From assembly GCA_022829145.1 (NCBI GenBank), contig CM040745.1, positions 42,198,144 to 42,262,143 of the forward strand: a stretch of DNA of 64,000 bases, given 5' to 3'. The notes beneath the pieces were generated by a model that saw only the letters and a list, made by a program, of their open reading frames with translations, was not told where the DNA came from and made no database searches. The number at the start of each line of letters is the position of its first letter. The first letter of the stretch is position 1. The stretch comes from Albula goreensis (taxonomy: Eukaryota; Chordata; Actinopteri; Albuliformes; Albulidae). This document shows, piece by piece, positions 13,173-24,477 of this stretch. The position numbers and the translations under genes are program-made.

Positions 13173-14228
13173 GGGATCCGTCTTTTCATTAACAACATGG
13201 TTGTTGTACTCATTTTGATAATTTTATTGTTTACTTACAGAAGGCACAAACATCAAGACCTCACAGTGAAATGTGCGGACCAGCTGAGACCAAGTACAAA
13301 AAGGAGGATATCATCCTAGAATCTGAATTTCAGCACAATCTTAGGTTCCTCCCTAATTTGGAGCACAGAACCTGAATTTCAGGACTGTGTTTGGATGGAA
13401 CCTGAAATAAATCAGGTTATGCAAATAATATTTATGAAAACATAATACAAATAAGTTTGTGGAAATTATGTGATATGGAGATATTGACAAAGTAGGTAAG
13501 TTTGGGGTGGTAAAAAGAATACCTTGTATATAAACAGTGTTGTGTTTTTTTTTTTTGCCTCAGCTGTATTCCAACATGACATAACCTTATGACACCAAAT
13601 TTAAAAGTCTGATAACATTCCTGGAACAGAATTAGGATCAATTTTCATTTACATTTGTGTGGTTTCCTGGACATCTCTCAGACTTCATCTTTAAGTGTTA
13701 AGGAATGTTGCAGAAATGTCATGAGAATTGTATTCAGTCTTAAAATAAAAGAGGATGAAGGGAATAATGTGTGAAAATTGTATAAATGGTACACCAATAT
13801 ATACACTCACACATACACAAACACAGCCTATACACAGTAATGGATTCATTAAAGTTTAAAGATGAGAAAACCACATTAGGACTGCAGCAGAAAAGAAACA
13901 GCATATACTTTCAAATTTCATACCACACATACAGTGCACACACATTTACATACATATACACAGAGCAGTTACAAACACACAGTATTGTAGCGTACCAAAG
14001 CAGCATTCTTCAGAAAACCTGGCTTTGTACAATGTTACAGAAGATATCTATCTAAGCATTACTAACACTGGTGCTTTTCCAGCCTTATTGTATAAGCCAG
14101 TCTGTCAGCCCAATAGGACCAGCATCATATAAATTCATACATGCAAATAAATTAGCACAGTGTGAGGCATGATATTATGAGGCATGAGAGGTGCTATGGG
14201 TAGGGTGGAGACGAGGAGAGCAGCGTAC
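13173..14228. other. Intron-like gap
   Basis: AT-rich DNA with a short CACA-rich patch near 13800-13960. No exon seen. Confidence 0.4.
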
Positions 14229-14322
14229 CGGTCCTGTGCAGCTGGCCTTCCCTTCTTGCACCTGACACTCTGGGTGACAGTCTACACACTCCCTATTTGG
14301 CCCCGAAAACTTCCGCGGCTCC
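14229..14322 (-). pseudogene. erbb3: ERBB3 cysteine-rich exon (undamaged exon)
   Basis: Bounded by acceptor CCTGCAG and donor GTACGC. It reads EPRKFSGPNRECVDCHPECQ then EGKASCTGP, with the regular Cys spacing of the second furin-like region. Confidence 0.88.
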
Positions 14323-14399
14323 CTGCAGGTGAACAGAGCCATTAAGAGGGAGATCACTGGTCACTGACCACACCTTACAGATACAGAGAATAAAATGTG

Positions 14400-14600
14400 T
14401 TTTAAATTACATTTAGGCGCTTAGTTGACACCTCTATCTAGTGTGACTTACATGGTTTACATTCCTACACACTACCCATTTGTACATTTACTCACTCAAT
14501 TTGGGCAGACCACCTTGCTCAGGGGTACGACAGCAGTGATATAACTGGGAATCGAACCCACCACCTCTGTGTTGGAAGACCAGCTCCTCACCCATATATT
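14400..14600 (-). repeat. tRNA-derived SINE copy
   Basis: Read on the minus strand it has a tRNA-like head with a B-box (GGTTCGATTCCC), a body and a tail ending AAGCGCCTAAATG. This is the layout of a widespread fish SINE type. Family name not assigned. Confidence 0.6.
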
Positions 14601-15012
14601 GCTTTAAAATTATCATTCACATTTCTGACACAGCAAACTAGCGTTTGTGACCCCAACTATCAGTTAGTTGACAAGAACAGTCTTGAATACCTTTAAATTA
14701 TATACAAAGAGAAACAGTTTTGTCTCCTGCTTAAACTCTTCCCATTTAACAGAGTTGTATAGAATTCTTAGAAACAGCACCACTGCCACCCAGATGGAGC
14801 AGCAGATGAAACTTGCAGCCCTTGGTCAGATGCAGTGCTATTCTGCTTCACCACAAACTTGAGAAATTACCTCCAATCAAATCCATGTATGAAATCAAGG
14901 TTGTTATCTTGTTATTTTAGCAGTGCTATTGACATAGTGATGTCTACCTATTTCATTGTGTGTGTGCCACACACACCTTCTTGATACACACACAAGATAA
15001 TCAAGAGATTAC

Positions 15013-15562
15013 TGTAGACAAGATGACCGAGGGGAGCACAGGAGAGAGGGACTCACAGCCGGAGTTGGATTAGCAGCGTCCAGCGCAGCATTTATTTTCC
15101 TTTTTTCAGTTTTTCTTTGCTCAGACAAAATGGTGCTCGTATATACAGTGTTGACCCCCAAAACCAAAAATAATTATAAGAAACAAAAATTAATTCAATC
15201 AAAGAAAATTAAAGAGAAATCTCAGTTTTTACTCAAACAAAACAAAAAAAAAAAACAACTATAAATGCAAAGAAAACACTCTTCATAAGTGCAACACTTT
15301 TTCCAGGCCCCCTGCCATGCTACAGCCAGTTACCATTCCTTCTCTTTCTTTTCTCTCTCCACGGCAGACTACCTGGCCTCTATATAGGCTATTGCCCTCC
15401 CCCTGGAGCAAACCAATACAATAAAATCAATTTTCCCTCCCCAGTACATACAAAATTCCCAAAAACAACATACAAGAACATAATAATTTTACATGAAACA
15501 CTAATACATTACAGACGATTGAAAACCATTGACAACAAAATAAATGACCAAACCAGACTACA
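15013..15562 (-). repeat. Candidate LTR (about 550 bp)
   Basis: Starts TGTAG and ends CTACA. A C-rich run (CCTCCCCCC), read as a purine tract on the minus strand, lies a few bases beyond the end. No internal coding region is seen. It may be a truncated LTR element or a solo LTR; this is inference from the termini only. Confidence 0.4.
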
Positions 15563-16365
15563 CCACAATACCTCCCCCCATTTACTACCTTAGGAGGGAA
15601 TCTCCCCTCCCCTTAAAACGGCATAGGTATTGCTGCCCTGGTTTGATTACATTACAGTGCACTGAGATACGCGGTAAGATTGCCAATGAATGAAAACATT
15701 TACCGGAATTTTATGTGTAACTGTTTTAGAATACTTGCAAGTAGATTATTTTAACAGATGATTGAGATTGAATGTACCAGTTTAACCTGCAGAAAAATAT
15801 TTGAAAACCATTAAACATTAAAGACAAACACATATACAGACACTACCAAACAAACACAAAGACGCGACACAGGAACACCCGCCATCAACCCGCAGCCAGG
15901 AATAAACACAAAATCTTTCACGTTTTTATATTTTCATTTTAAGATTTGTGCGTATTCTCCCTCCCGCAGAACGTTACGGCACGGTAGTCCGTGACAATTA
16001 CTTCTCACAATTACTTGTCATTCTATCAGCCTGTATGCTATAAGTTCAGTTATGTATAAAATGGGTACTGTATATGTGCAAGAAAGCAAAAAAAAAATAC
16101 AGGTGAAGAGAACATGGATAAACATCAAAAAGCTGAACATGCTTCTTTGCCTCCTTCATTACTGATAAACAGTATTCAGCTCAAACAGTGCAACCAATGT
16201 ATGGCCAGTTCACTTAGATAGCTTGCGACACAATGCTGATGCCAAAATTTATAATACAAGTCAAAGAATCATGTCACTGAAAAGGAGAGATAGAGTTCAG
16301 ACAGATAAATTTCAGAAAAAAGATTTGCGCTTAGCTTTAAATAGAGCTTTCTGTGGTGGCGGGTT
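15563..16365. other. Gap, nothing recognised
   Basis: Possibly a residue of the internal part of an LTR element at its left edge; otherwise no feature. Confidence 0.3.
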
Positions 16366-16562
16366 CAGTTGGTGGTGGGTTCAGTTCTCAGGTAGAGCAC
16401 TGATGTTGTACCTTTGTGACAGGTACTTAACCCAAATTGCTTCATTAAATATCCAGGTGTGTAAATGGACAGAGTGTAGAAATGTGAACTGTGTGAGAAC
16501 TCAGGATAAGAGTGTCTGCTAAATAACTTACTGTAATGTCATGTCATGTAATGTAATGTAAA
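16366..16562 (+). repeat. tRNA-derived SINE copy
   Basis: Contains CAGGTACTTAACCC and ends with GATAAGAGTGTCTGCTAAAT followed by a TGTAATG-type tail. This head and tail are common to fish SINEs of the same broad type as the copy at 14400. Confidence 0.65.
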
Positions 16563-16578
16563 TTAACATCGACCTAAC

Positions 16579-16710
16579 CCAAAACGAAGTTGCATTCAGC
16601 GATGCAGGTAACCTGCCGGCTAGAGTTTCTGCAGGAGAGACACTGGTCTGGGCCTGGGCCCCAGCACTCCAAGGATGAGCACAGGGGGTCACACACGTGC
16701 CCTTCTGCAA
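16579..16710 (-). pseudogene. erbb3: ERBB3 cysteine-rich exon (undamaged exon)
   Basis: Acceptor GTGTGCAG, donor GTTAGG. It reads [20 protein letters not shown], then [14 protein letters not shown] and AECNFVLG. The pattern CWGPGPxQCLSC is diagnostic of EGF-receptor-family ectodomains, and VCDPLCS favours ERBB3. Confidence 0.92.
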
Positions 16711-17400
16711 CTGCACACGCAAACACACCGCAGGCCAATGATACGTCAATACGCAAAGATGCACATGAGCCACCTCTGTATTACACTAGCTTCTGTTAGC
16801 ATATTAGCTACATAGTCACGGCTTTAAATTTATGAAGGAACGCATGGATAGTTTACATTAACTCATTAACTCATAACATTAACTCACTGAAGTTCATGGG
16901 TATATTTTTGATTATACTTTAACAACAAAAAAACCAACCAAAAAAACAATTTATAAGTTAGACATTGCAAAATTATTCTGCTGCCAATATTAATTTCAAA
17001 ACAATCTTTGAATTGAAGAGGCCATTTGAGTGGATGTGATGATATTCATGCTTTCACCTTAAAGAACCGGAGTCCTGATTGGGTGACAGAACTGGTTATT
17101 GCCCAACCCAAAGAATCAACTGCATTCAAAATGCAAGAATGCAGAAAGGAAAAGCAGTTAACTCTAAACTGCAAAACAGATTATCTTAAACTAACACAAA
17201 TAACTGACTCAAGTCACTACATGGGGGACAATCATAGGGGAAATCAAAATCAGCTGTGACACCACAACTGGAGCCAATTATAAACAACTTACAAAACAGC
17301 CTCAGATTATGATCCACATTTGCAAAACAGCACTGATTTTGAGTTTTGATTTTTGGGTCTTTAACTAGACAAACACTTTCTAGGAATCCCCAGTACTCAC
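16711..17400. other. Intron, nothing else recognised
   Basis: Short open frames only. Confidence 0.4.
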
Positions 17401-17613
17401 CACACTTGCTCTTGGGTCGGTTCTTCTTGATGTCCTTGGTGTCTTGGTGCCTCTGGGTGCGGGACCCAGTGAACAGCTGGGTCCAGTTGATGGTGTGATG
17501 AGTAGCACAACTTCCTGTTCCCGCTTATGTAGACACTGCCATCGCTGATCTCCCTCAAGGAGTGCAAACCCAGCGAGGTGAGGGGCAGCTTCATCACCAG
17601 GAGAGAGTAGCCC
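17401..17613 (-). pseudogene. erbb3: ERBB3 L2-domain exon with 1-base insertion
   Basis: Acceptor CAATCAG, donor GTGAGT. It begins [19 protein letters not shown] then [18 protein letters not shown], the end of the second leucine-rich ligand-binding domain. Near 17501 the frame shifts by one base; the new frame continues [10 protein letters not shown] and KKNRPKSKC, which joins correctly to the next exon. Confidence 0.9.
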
Positions 17614-17659
17614 CTGATTGGCAGGAAAGGGAAGGGGTTTATGAGAGAGGGCAAAGCAT

Positions 17660-17840
17660 GGATTGAGGTGAGGGGAGGAGTTGGTGTAGGAAGGAGAAAG
17701 ACAGATTGGAATGTGGGAGGAGTCAGTGTCGGAAGGGGAGGGACAGGTAGGAATGGGGGAAGAGTCCGTGTTGGAAGGGGAGGGATTAGGGATGGGGAGG
17801 GTCAGTGTAGGAAGGGGAGGGACATAATGGGAAGGAATTA
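17660..17840. repeat. GGAAGGGGAGGGA minisatellite
   Basis: About four imperfect copies of a ~45-base G-rich unit including GTGTNGGAAGGGGAGGGA. It creates an artefactual Ser/Pro-rich open frame on the minus strand. Confidence 0.75.
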
Positions 17841-18945
17841 GTGAAAAGAAAAAAGGTGATGGTAGATCAACTGATTGAAAACCAACAGTTTTCCCAACAT
17901 GGAAGTCATGGTAATCTCTGTTCAAAGCCAACACACATCTCAAACATCATCATAACACAGATGCTATAAGTTCACCAGACCAGCTCCTTGTTTTTGTTGA
18001 AAAAAAAAAACAATATCCCAACACCATCTGCACAGCTTCTCTCTACATAACTTAACACTTAAAGTTTTGTCTCTTCGCCATCCACCAATGGATATTCTAC
18101 AAAGTTGGGGAAACAAACAATATTGTATTAAGGGATATTCTGCTCTTTCCAACATTAAGTCATGAATATTCATTAGCACCAGAAGGTCCTGTAATGAACT
18201 GGACCAACCTAGTAACAGTAAATAGAACAGATTAGGAAATGAAGGAGCTGACCATCTGCTGACTATTGAGAATCTGTGACCAGAGACCATTACTACCCAT
18301 TACCCAACCTGCTATTTCCACTAATCCATGAAAAATCTGTCATTTTCACATGTTCCTTTCACTGTACACCATCTGGACAAACCCAAAACAAACAATTGCT
18401 CTTCTTGGTGCAGAATTAATGTTTATGTTAAGTAATGTCTCAGAGTGAGAATTACATTTTGATGAATGACATGTAATATTAACAGGAAATTAGCCTAGCT
18501 TCAGCTAGGTGACAATGCAGAGCACATCCCTTTTGGAGCCTACTCCTCTGAAGCACATACAAAAGAAGTAACGTTGAGTGGAGGAGGGATATAGCAGACA
18601 CAAAATGGCTGGTTAGAGACATGTTAGATAAAGCTTACCTTACAATATTAATAAAGAAATGTATTGGTAAAGCTGAAATATTTCATGATGCTGTTAAATA
18701 AGGGTAATAATGATAGAAAACACATCATTATTATTTTCTAATGCTTTTAAAGGAGGAGTTGGAGTGGTAAGACATTTATTTTATATTCTTGTTAAACACA
18801 GAAGTGTAGAGGTCAGACAGCATTATTTTATGATGTCACTAAGCAGGGAGATGGGGGATTAACAGAACATGCATTTTGTAAGAGATGCACGCAGAGCTGG
18901 CGGCTTAAATGCTGAGGAAAGGACTCCAGAGGGAACTGAAGGGTC
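17841..18945. other. Intron, nothing else recognised
   Basis: AT-rich DNA with no exon or named repeat. Confidence 0.4.
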
Positions 18946-19015
18946 TTTCTTGTACAGAGTTCTGCCCTGTATGGTGGTGAGGCTGGAGAACACGGACACG
19001 ACCGGAGACAGGTAA
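18946..19015 (-). pseudogene. erbb3: ERBB3 L2-domain exon remnant
   Basis: Reads YLSPVVSVFSSLTTIQGRTL followed by YKK, with an AG acceptor before TTACC. SVFSSLTTIQGRTLY matches the family's leucine-rich L2 repeat, but the exon is shorter than usual near its start and no GT donor follows. Confidence 0.75.
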
Positions 19016-19034
19016 CTGCCAATTTTACCAGCTG

Positions 19035-19241
19035 TTATTTGCTGGTTTTTGCCAGGCTCAATAAACCACTGAAACCCAGAGATCTTGTCCATATGGTGTC
19101 TGCCAGAGTAGCGTCAAGTGAGGAACGAGGGGTTACACTGGTAGATCCAAAAATGTACTCATGTTGGGCATGGACCTCACAAACCATTACCTCTGTATCC
19201 TCTAGTGTGAAACGCACCTTGCTCTGCCTTAGCTCATCCAT
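19035..19241 (-). mobile_element. Myb/SANT-like (Harbinger-type or NAIF1-like) fragment
   Basis: A 68-codon frame with KVRFTLEDTEVMVCEVHAQ then YIFGS. The spacing F..EDTEVMV.EV.....IFG resembles the N-terminal Myb-like domain of NAIF1-type proteins, which accompany Harbinger transposons in fish. It sits in the intron where the ERBB3 exon after exon 6 is missing. Fragment only; the family assignment is tentative. Confidence 0.45.
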
Positions 19242-19688
19242 ATTCTATTGCGAGTGCTGGGTGCACATGATTTTATTGTATGTAACGCTCATTATGATGG
19301 CTGAAACAGGCAATGCCATCTAATTAATATTAACACAGTACTCCAGCCATTGCAGATTGCGTCATGTGAAGGAACTCCTATTGTGAGTAACATTGTGGGT
19401 TCACCCCTCCCATCGAATGTTGTGAGAATTGGGCAATGACTAATTTCCGAATTTTGAACTATGACTTTGAAAATAGGGACCCTAGAGTCAAGTTTCTAGT
19501 CTCCATTGCTTGAATTCAAGTCCATGTCTGAGTCAGTGGATAACTTATGGATAACAGTGGATAACTTCAATCCAGGAACCCTTATGGTATATTTACACTG
19601 TGTGTAAATATCTACAGGGTAGGATGAGGAAGAATATTTGGAGTGCTGCTCAGTTTTACAACATATAAAGGGGTATATTTAGGGGTAT
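19242..19688. other. Gap where an ERBB3 exon is expected
   Basis: The exon linking CGGLCPK to the L2 domain should be here. I find no trace of it. Confidence 0.4.
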
Positions 19689-19802
19689 CTTTGGGGCACA
19701 GGCCCCCACAGGGCTCACACTGCATGATCCCATTCTTGTCCACCTCCTTCTTTTCTGCTGGACAGCCAGTGACACAAGAGCTGCCGTCTACCACAAAATT
19801 GG
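19689..19802 (-). pseudogene. erbb3: ERBB3 furin-like exon 6, donor lost
   Basis: Acceptor CTCACAG, then the frame [20 protein letters not shown] and [17 protein letters not shown]. The exon is open, but the base after AAAG is A rather than G, so the donor reads AT. Its first 12 bases are also the outer edge of the inverted duplication. Confidence 0.9.
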
Positions 19803-20158
19803 CTGTGAGAAAGAAAGACAGAGAGGAGTCACGATTCACTGCCTTTTGCTGAGCATTCACATTCAGGCTTGCACACATACTGTAGTTTTTCTAACCACTG
19901 ATATGCTAAATGCCGCAGTGTATATTTCTTACTGACATAAGGAGAGTGCATGCTGAAATCATACATTAGTTTAACACTGATGGTTGTGTTGTGAATCAGG
20001 TGATTACATATGATGGCTACTACTTTTGAAGGTCCTATAAAAATCTAACATAATGTGTATTACTTTATAAACAATATATAAGACATGGAAATAGGTTGAG
20101 TAATTGGAGTCTCACAGAGGCAGGATGAGTACTCACTGAGTCACAAAAACAGTATGAG

Positions 20159-20175
20159 TTGAAGCGACTGCAAGC
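20159..20175 (-). pseudogene. erbb3: ERBB3 exon 5 stub in left arm
   Basis: Only the first 17 bases (encoding ACSRF) remain after the acceptor TTTACAG; then the sequence jumps into what is intron in the other arm. Confidence 0.85.
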
Positions 20176-20608
20176 CTGTAAACACAGATACACCTTCAGA
20201 CCTCTAGCATGTTCATGATCAGTGTTTAAACCATGCAGACCTTTCCATACTAGACTAATACACTGCACATAATATTGTAATGTTTCTAATCTGCCAAGGT
20301 AAAATCAAAATGGAGGATCATTTGTACATACTAAAGAATATATACTTATTGGAGATAGTTTACATGGACTCATTGGGCTAAACACACAAACACTTTACTG
20401 AATTGCAAATTGCTGATGTATCATATTATTATGTTCTTTGCAAAGAGTGCGCATGTGACAATGATGAAAACCGCAGGGCCTCCAACCAGTAGGAGGCAGC
20501 AGGTTTTCTTCCTCATCCTCTCAAAAGAGAGGGGGGCAGCATCTCTTCATTTTCATTGATTCATTCATGTTTTTTTTTCCAAATGGCAAAACTAAGACAA
20601 TCCACAAG

Positions 20609-20682
20609 GGTGCCGTGGCTTAGTTGGTTAAAGTGCCTGTCTAGTAAACAGGAGATCCTGGGTTCAAATCCCAGCGGTGCCT
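20609..20682 (+). tRNA. tRNA-Thr (AGT)
   Basis: Full 74-base cloverleaf: acceptor GGTGCCG pairing with CGGTGCC through two wobbles, D-arm TGGCTTAGTTGG, anticodon loop CTAGTAA with anticodon AGT, and T-arm CTGGGTTCAAATCCCAG. A TTTTTT run follows within 20 bases as a possible Pol III terminator. It looks functional or recently so. Confidence 0.9.
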
Positions 20683-21039
20683 GTGCTCTATGCTTTTTTC
20701 TTCTGCATAGCCAGTGCAACTCTTAGCCACGTTGCTGGTATCCCACAGTAAGTGACCTCTGTTTAAGGCAGGGGTGGGAAGGAGAAACCTTGTCAATCAC
20801 CAACCAAGCTCAGCCATTCGTTCTTCCCGACAGTAATCAGGCTCTTGTGCTCAGAACATCTGATTCCATCAGGCAAGTCACCTGCAAGTCCTGTCCGCCT
20901 AGGCGTATGTCCTGGGTAAACTGGCCATCTGATTTTATTTGTAGTTTTGCTCTTTTTTCCTGTTTGCTTATGTTTTTTGTGGTTTGTAATTTTTTTTTTT
21001 GGGGGGTGTGTGTGGGTGGAGGTACATCAAATGGGGACT

Positions 21040-21500
21040 GTGTCCACCCTGTGAGAGAGTCTCCACCTTCAAATTCCTTGGAACATGCATCCCTGAGGAT
21101 CTCTCCTGGCCAGCCAACACTTCAGCGGTGGTAAGAAAGACCCAGCAGTGACTGCACTTTCTTAGAGTTCTACCGAGGAGCAGTCTGGAGGAGAAACTGC
21201 TGGTGACCACTCTACCATCAAAAGTGTACCAGCATACTGCATCACAGAATGGTATGCCGGCTATTCAGCGGCAGACAAAAGAGCTCTGCAGAGGGTCATC
21301 AAAACAGTTCAGAAAATCATTGGCTGCCCTCTGCCTTCCCTGGAAGACATCTCTAGCTCTCAGTACCTCTGCAGAGCCAGAAACATGATTAAAGACCCCT
21401 ACCATCCTGGACAACACCTGTTCAACCTCCTGCCATCTGGGAGGTGCTACAGGTGCATCAAAAGCCGGACAAACAGACTCAAAAACAGGTGTTTTAATTT
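21040..21500 (+). mobile_element. L2-type LINE 3' fragment
   Basis: Broken plus-strand translation gives FKFLGTCIPEDLSWPANTSA, LHFLRVL, then in other frames GRQKSSAEG and the end equivalent to DPYHPGHHLFNLLPSG and RCIKSRTNRLKNR. This is the reverse-transcriptase C-terminal region typical of fish L2/CR1-like LINEs. It lies in the loop between the inverted arms. Confidence 0.7.
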
Positions 21501-21587
21501 AAATAGCAGCACTGTCTTGAAAGAGTGAGTTGCACAGCATTGTAGCAAATCCACAACTCCACAGCCATATCTCAGCCCCCCACCAGT

Positions 21588-21740
21588 TTGTGTGGCTGAG
21601 ATATGTATTTTGAAGTAATATGATAAGCATGCTCTTCCTGTCTGGACATTAATAAATGTATGTACTGGAATTCTGAAAGTTGACGTGAGTAACTGTGTCT
21701 GAGTTGCCATCTCTGATCTGAACCATACAGTAACTTATGG
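21588..21740 (+). repeat. LTR-like direct repeat, copy 1, with leader
   Basis: The end (GATATGTATTTTGAAGTAAT ... CTGAACCATACAG) is followed by TATGGTGGCAGTGGTGGGAA, which looks like a retroelement primer-binding/leader segment. A second copy lies at 22098-22240, so this may be a small truncated LTR element. Confidence 0.45.
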
Positions 21741-22097
21741 TGGCAGTGGTGGGAACTGGAAAAACTCTTCTATTGTTGGCTGCAGAGATGAGGAATTCCA
21801 GGAGAGGTGAGCCCCGATTTTGTGTATACTACCCTCTATAGTTTTGGGATATTCCTCTTGTCTGCTGCTGGAAGTGACCCGGATTATGTTTCTGTTAGTG
21901 ACAGAACGTTATTCTTAGGCCTGACATGCTTTCTTAAGATGAAGTTGTTGGGGACATCAGAAGGACAAAATGATATAAAAACACGGGTGTAAAGTTGGCT
22001 ATAACTCTTGTGAGACAATGCGCTGAGAGGACAAAACTTCTATATGAGCTTATATATGATGAAAACCATCTGGGTGGAACTTCTCCTACATAAACAG

Positions 22098-22240
22098 CTG
22101 GCTCAGATATGTATTTTGAAGTAGTATGATAAGTATACTCTTCCTGTCCGGATGTTAATAAATGTAGGTTTTGGCATTCCAAAAGTTGTCGTGAGTCTCT
22201 GTGTCTGTGTTGCCGTCTCTGGTCTGAACCCTACACAACT
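22098..22240 (+). repeat. LTR-like direct repeat, copy 2
   Basis: Direct repeat of the segment ending near 21730, with about one mismatch in ten. The 350-bp interval between the copies has no recognisable coding content. Confidence 0.5.
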
Positions 22241-22644
22241 AATAGTAATTTTTTTTGAAATTGTTATAGTTTTGGCATTTTTTTGAAATTGTTATAGTCA
22301 ATTGTGAGTCAGGTTTTAGCTTTCAGGCCTACTCTCTCAGACACTCATCCGATATATATTGCTGCACCGGGGCTTCCGCATATTGGAGCCCAGTGTGGCA
22401 CCCCCTGTTTTCAGAAGGACCAGAAGTACCAAACTTGGCAGGTGATCCTCCCCTGAGTTTAGATCAGAAGGACCAGAGAGTTTTCACTCCAGCCAAACTG
22501 ACAGTGTAAAACTTGAGATCAGGCTTTAATGGTGATCCTGGAGCCACCATTGAGTTTAGATAGACGAAACACACACTAAGCCATATAACCCATATAACCC
22601 ATATAACACACATTACACCCACACAGCTATAACAACCATACAAC

Positions 22645-22745
22645 CATTTCCAAGTTTAGGATCTGAAGGATCATATTCTTGGAATTCCAAGTTTAGGATC
22701 TAAAGATTGTATTCTTGGAATTCCAAGTTTAGGGTCTCAACATCT
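22645..22745. repeat. About 38-bp tandem repeat (three copies)
   Basis: Three copies of a unit beginning CCAAGTTTAGGATCT and ending ATTCTTGGAATT. Confidence 0.75.
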
Positions 22746-23210
22746 ACACCAAACACCATGGATGTGCAAATCACACAACAATTGATCAACTACAATCAAC
22801 CAACTTTATTCTTTTAAATTTTGAATCAATGCAAAAAAAATTTACATGCAAAAAACAACCTCCACCCACAAACCCCCCCAAAATTCCAAACCACAAAAAA
22901 AACATAAGCAAACAGAAAAAAAGAGTAAAACTACAAATAAAATGGGATTCCATAATCAGATGGCTAGTTTACCCAGGACATACGCCTAGGCGGAGAGGAC
23001 TTGCAGGTGACTTGCCTGATGGAATCAGATGTTCTGAGCACAATAAAAGAGCCTGATTACTGTCGGGAAGAACGAATGGCTGAGCTTGATTGGTGATTGA
23101 CAAGGTTTCTCCTTCCCACCCCTGCCTTAAACAGAGGTCACTTACTGTGGGATACCAGCAACGTGGCTAAGAGTTGCAACGGCTATGCAGAAGAAAAAAG
23201 CAAAGAGTAC

Positions 23211-23284
23211 AGGCACTGCTGGGATTTGAACCCAGGATCTCCTGTTTACTAGACAGGCACTTTAACCAACTAAGCCACGGCGCC
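23211..23284 (-). tRNA. tRNA-Thr (AGT), right-arm copy
   Basis: Partner of the copy at 20609. It keeps the canonical GGCGCCG start and AGT anticodon, but one acceptor-stem base near the 3' end is mismatched (CAGTGCC). Confidence 0.88.
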
Positions 23285-23709
23285 CTTGTGATTTGTCTTA
23301 GTTTTGCCATTTGGAAAAAAACCATGAATGAATCAATGAAAATGAAGAGATGCTTCCCCCCAATTGATTGAGAGGATGAGGAGGAAAGCCTGCTGCCTCC
23401 TACTGGTTGGAGGCCCTGCGGTTCTCATCATTGTCACATGCGCACTCTTTGCAAAGAACATAATAACATGATACATCAGCAATTTGCAATTCAGTAAATT
23501 GTTTGTTCGTTTAGCCCGATGAGTCCATGTAAAGTATCTCCAATAAGTATATATTCTTTAGCATGTACAAATGATCCTCCATTTTGATTTTACCTTGGCA
23601 GATTAGAAACATTACAATATTATGTGTTAGTCGAGTATGGACAGGTCTGCATGGTTTAAACACTGATCATGAACATGCTAGAGGTCTGAAGGTGTATCTG
23701 TGTTTACAG

Positions 23710-23851
23710 GCTTGCAGTCGCTTCAATGACACGGGAGCATGCTTCCCAAACTGTCCGCAGACACTCATCTACAACAAGCACACCTTCCAGCTGGAGCCCA
23801 ACTCCAGCGCCAAGTACCAGTATGGCTCTATCTGTGTGTCCCAGTGTCCTA
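23710..23851 (+). pseudogene. erbb3: ERBB3 furin-like exon 5 in the right arm (open)
   Basis: Acceptor TTTACAG, donor GTAAGT. It reads [20 protein letters not shown], then [10 protein letters not shown] and [12 protein letters not shown], and is undamaged. It lies on the plus strand, opposite to the rest of the ERBB3 remnants, so it cannot be spliced to them. Confidence 0.93.
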
Positions 23852-24417
23852 GTAAGTCATGAATCTGTCTGTGTGTGTCTGTGTCTGACTGTGAGTACTC
23901 ATCTGGTGCCTGTGACTTAATGACTGCTGAAGCTATCTGTGTGGCTCAGTCAGTACTCAAACTGTCTCTGTCACTCAGTGAGTACTCAACTTGTCTTTGT
24001 AACTCGTGAATTAATCCTCAATCTGTCAGTGTGGTTCAGTGAGTACTCATACTGCTTTTGTGACTCAGTGAGTACTCATCCTGTCTCTGTGAGACTCCAA
24101 TTACTCAACCTATTTCCATGTCTTATATACTGTTCATAAAGTAATACACGTTATGTTAGATTTTTATAGGATCTTCAAGAGTAGTAATCATCATATGTAA
24201 TCACCTGATTCACAAGGCAACCATCAGTGTTAAATATGTATAATAATGTATGTAATAAATGTATGATTTCAGCATGCACTCTCCTTATGTCAGTAAGAAT
24301 TTTACACCGTGGCATTTTGCATATCAGTGGTTAGAAAAACTATGTGTGCAAGCCTGAATGTGAACGCTCAGCAAAAGGCAGTGAATCGTGACTCCTCTCT
24401 GTCTTTCTTTCTCACAG

Positions 24418-24429
24418 CCAATTTTGTGG
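24418..24429 (+). pseudogene. erbb3: ERBB3 exon 6 stub in the right arm
   Basis: Acceptor CTCACAG plus CCAATTTTGTGG, then unrelated sequence. It marks the breakpoint of the inverted duplication. Confidence 0.85.
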
Positions 24430-24477
24430 CGCAAGAATCTCAATGAACAAACGTTTTATCCTGTTATTATATCTTCC

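Larger units (their letters stand above)
19791..21025 (+). repeat. Left arm of a fold-back inverted duplication
   Basis: Pairs in reverse complement with about 22835-24429. The match runs from the start of ERBB3 exon 6, through exon 5 and a tRNA-Thr, to a T-rich tract near 21000. This arm lacks 319 bases present in the other (equivalent to 23727-24045), which removes nearly all of exon 5. Small differences show that the arms have diverged by point changes as well. Confidence 0.88.
22835..24429 (-). repeat. Right arm of the fold-back inverted duplication
   Basis: Reverse complement of 19791-21025 plus 319 extra bases. It carries tRNA-Thr on the minus strand, then ERBB3 exon 5 and the first 12 bases of exon 6 on the plus strand, and ends abruptly inside exon 6 at TTTTGTGG. 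Confidence 0.88.
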
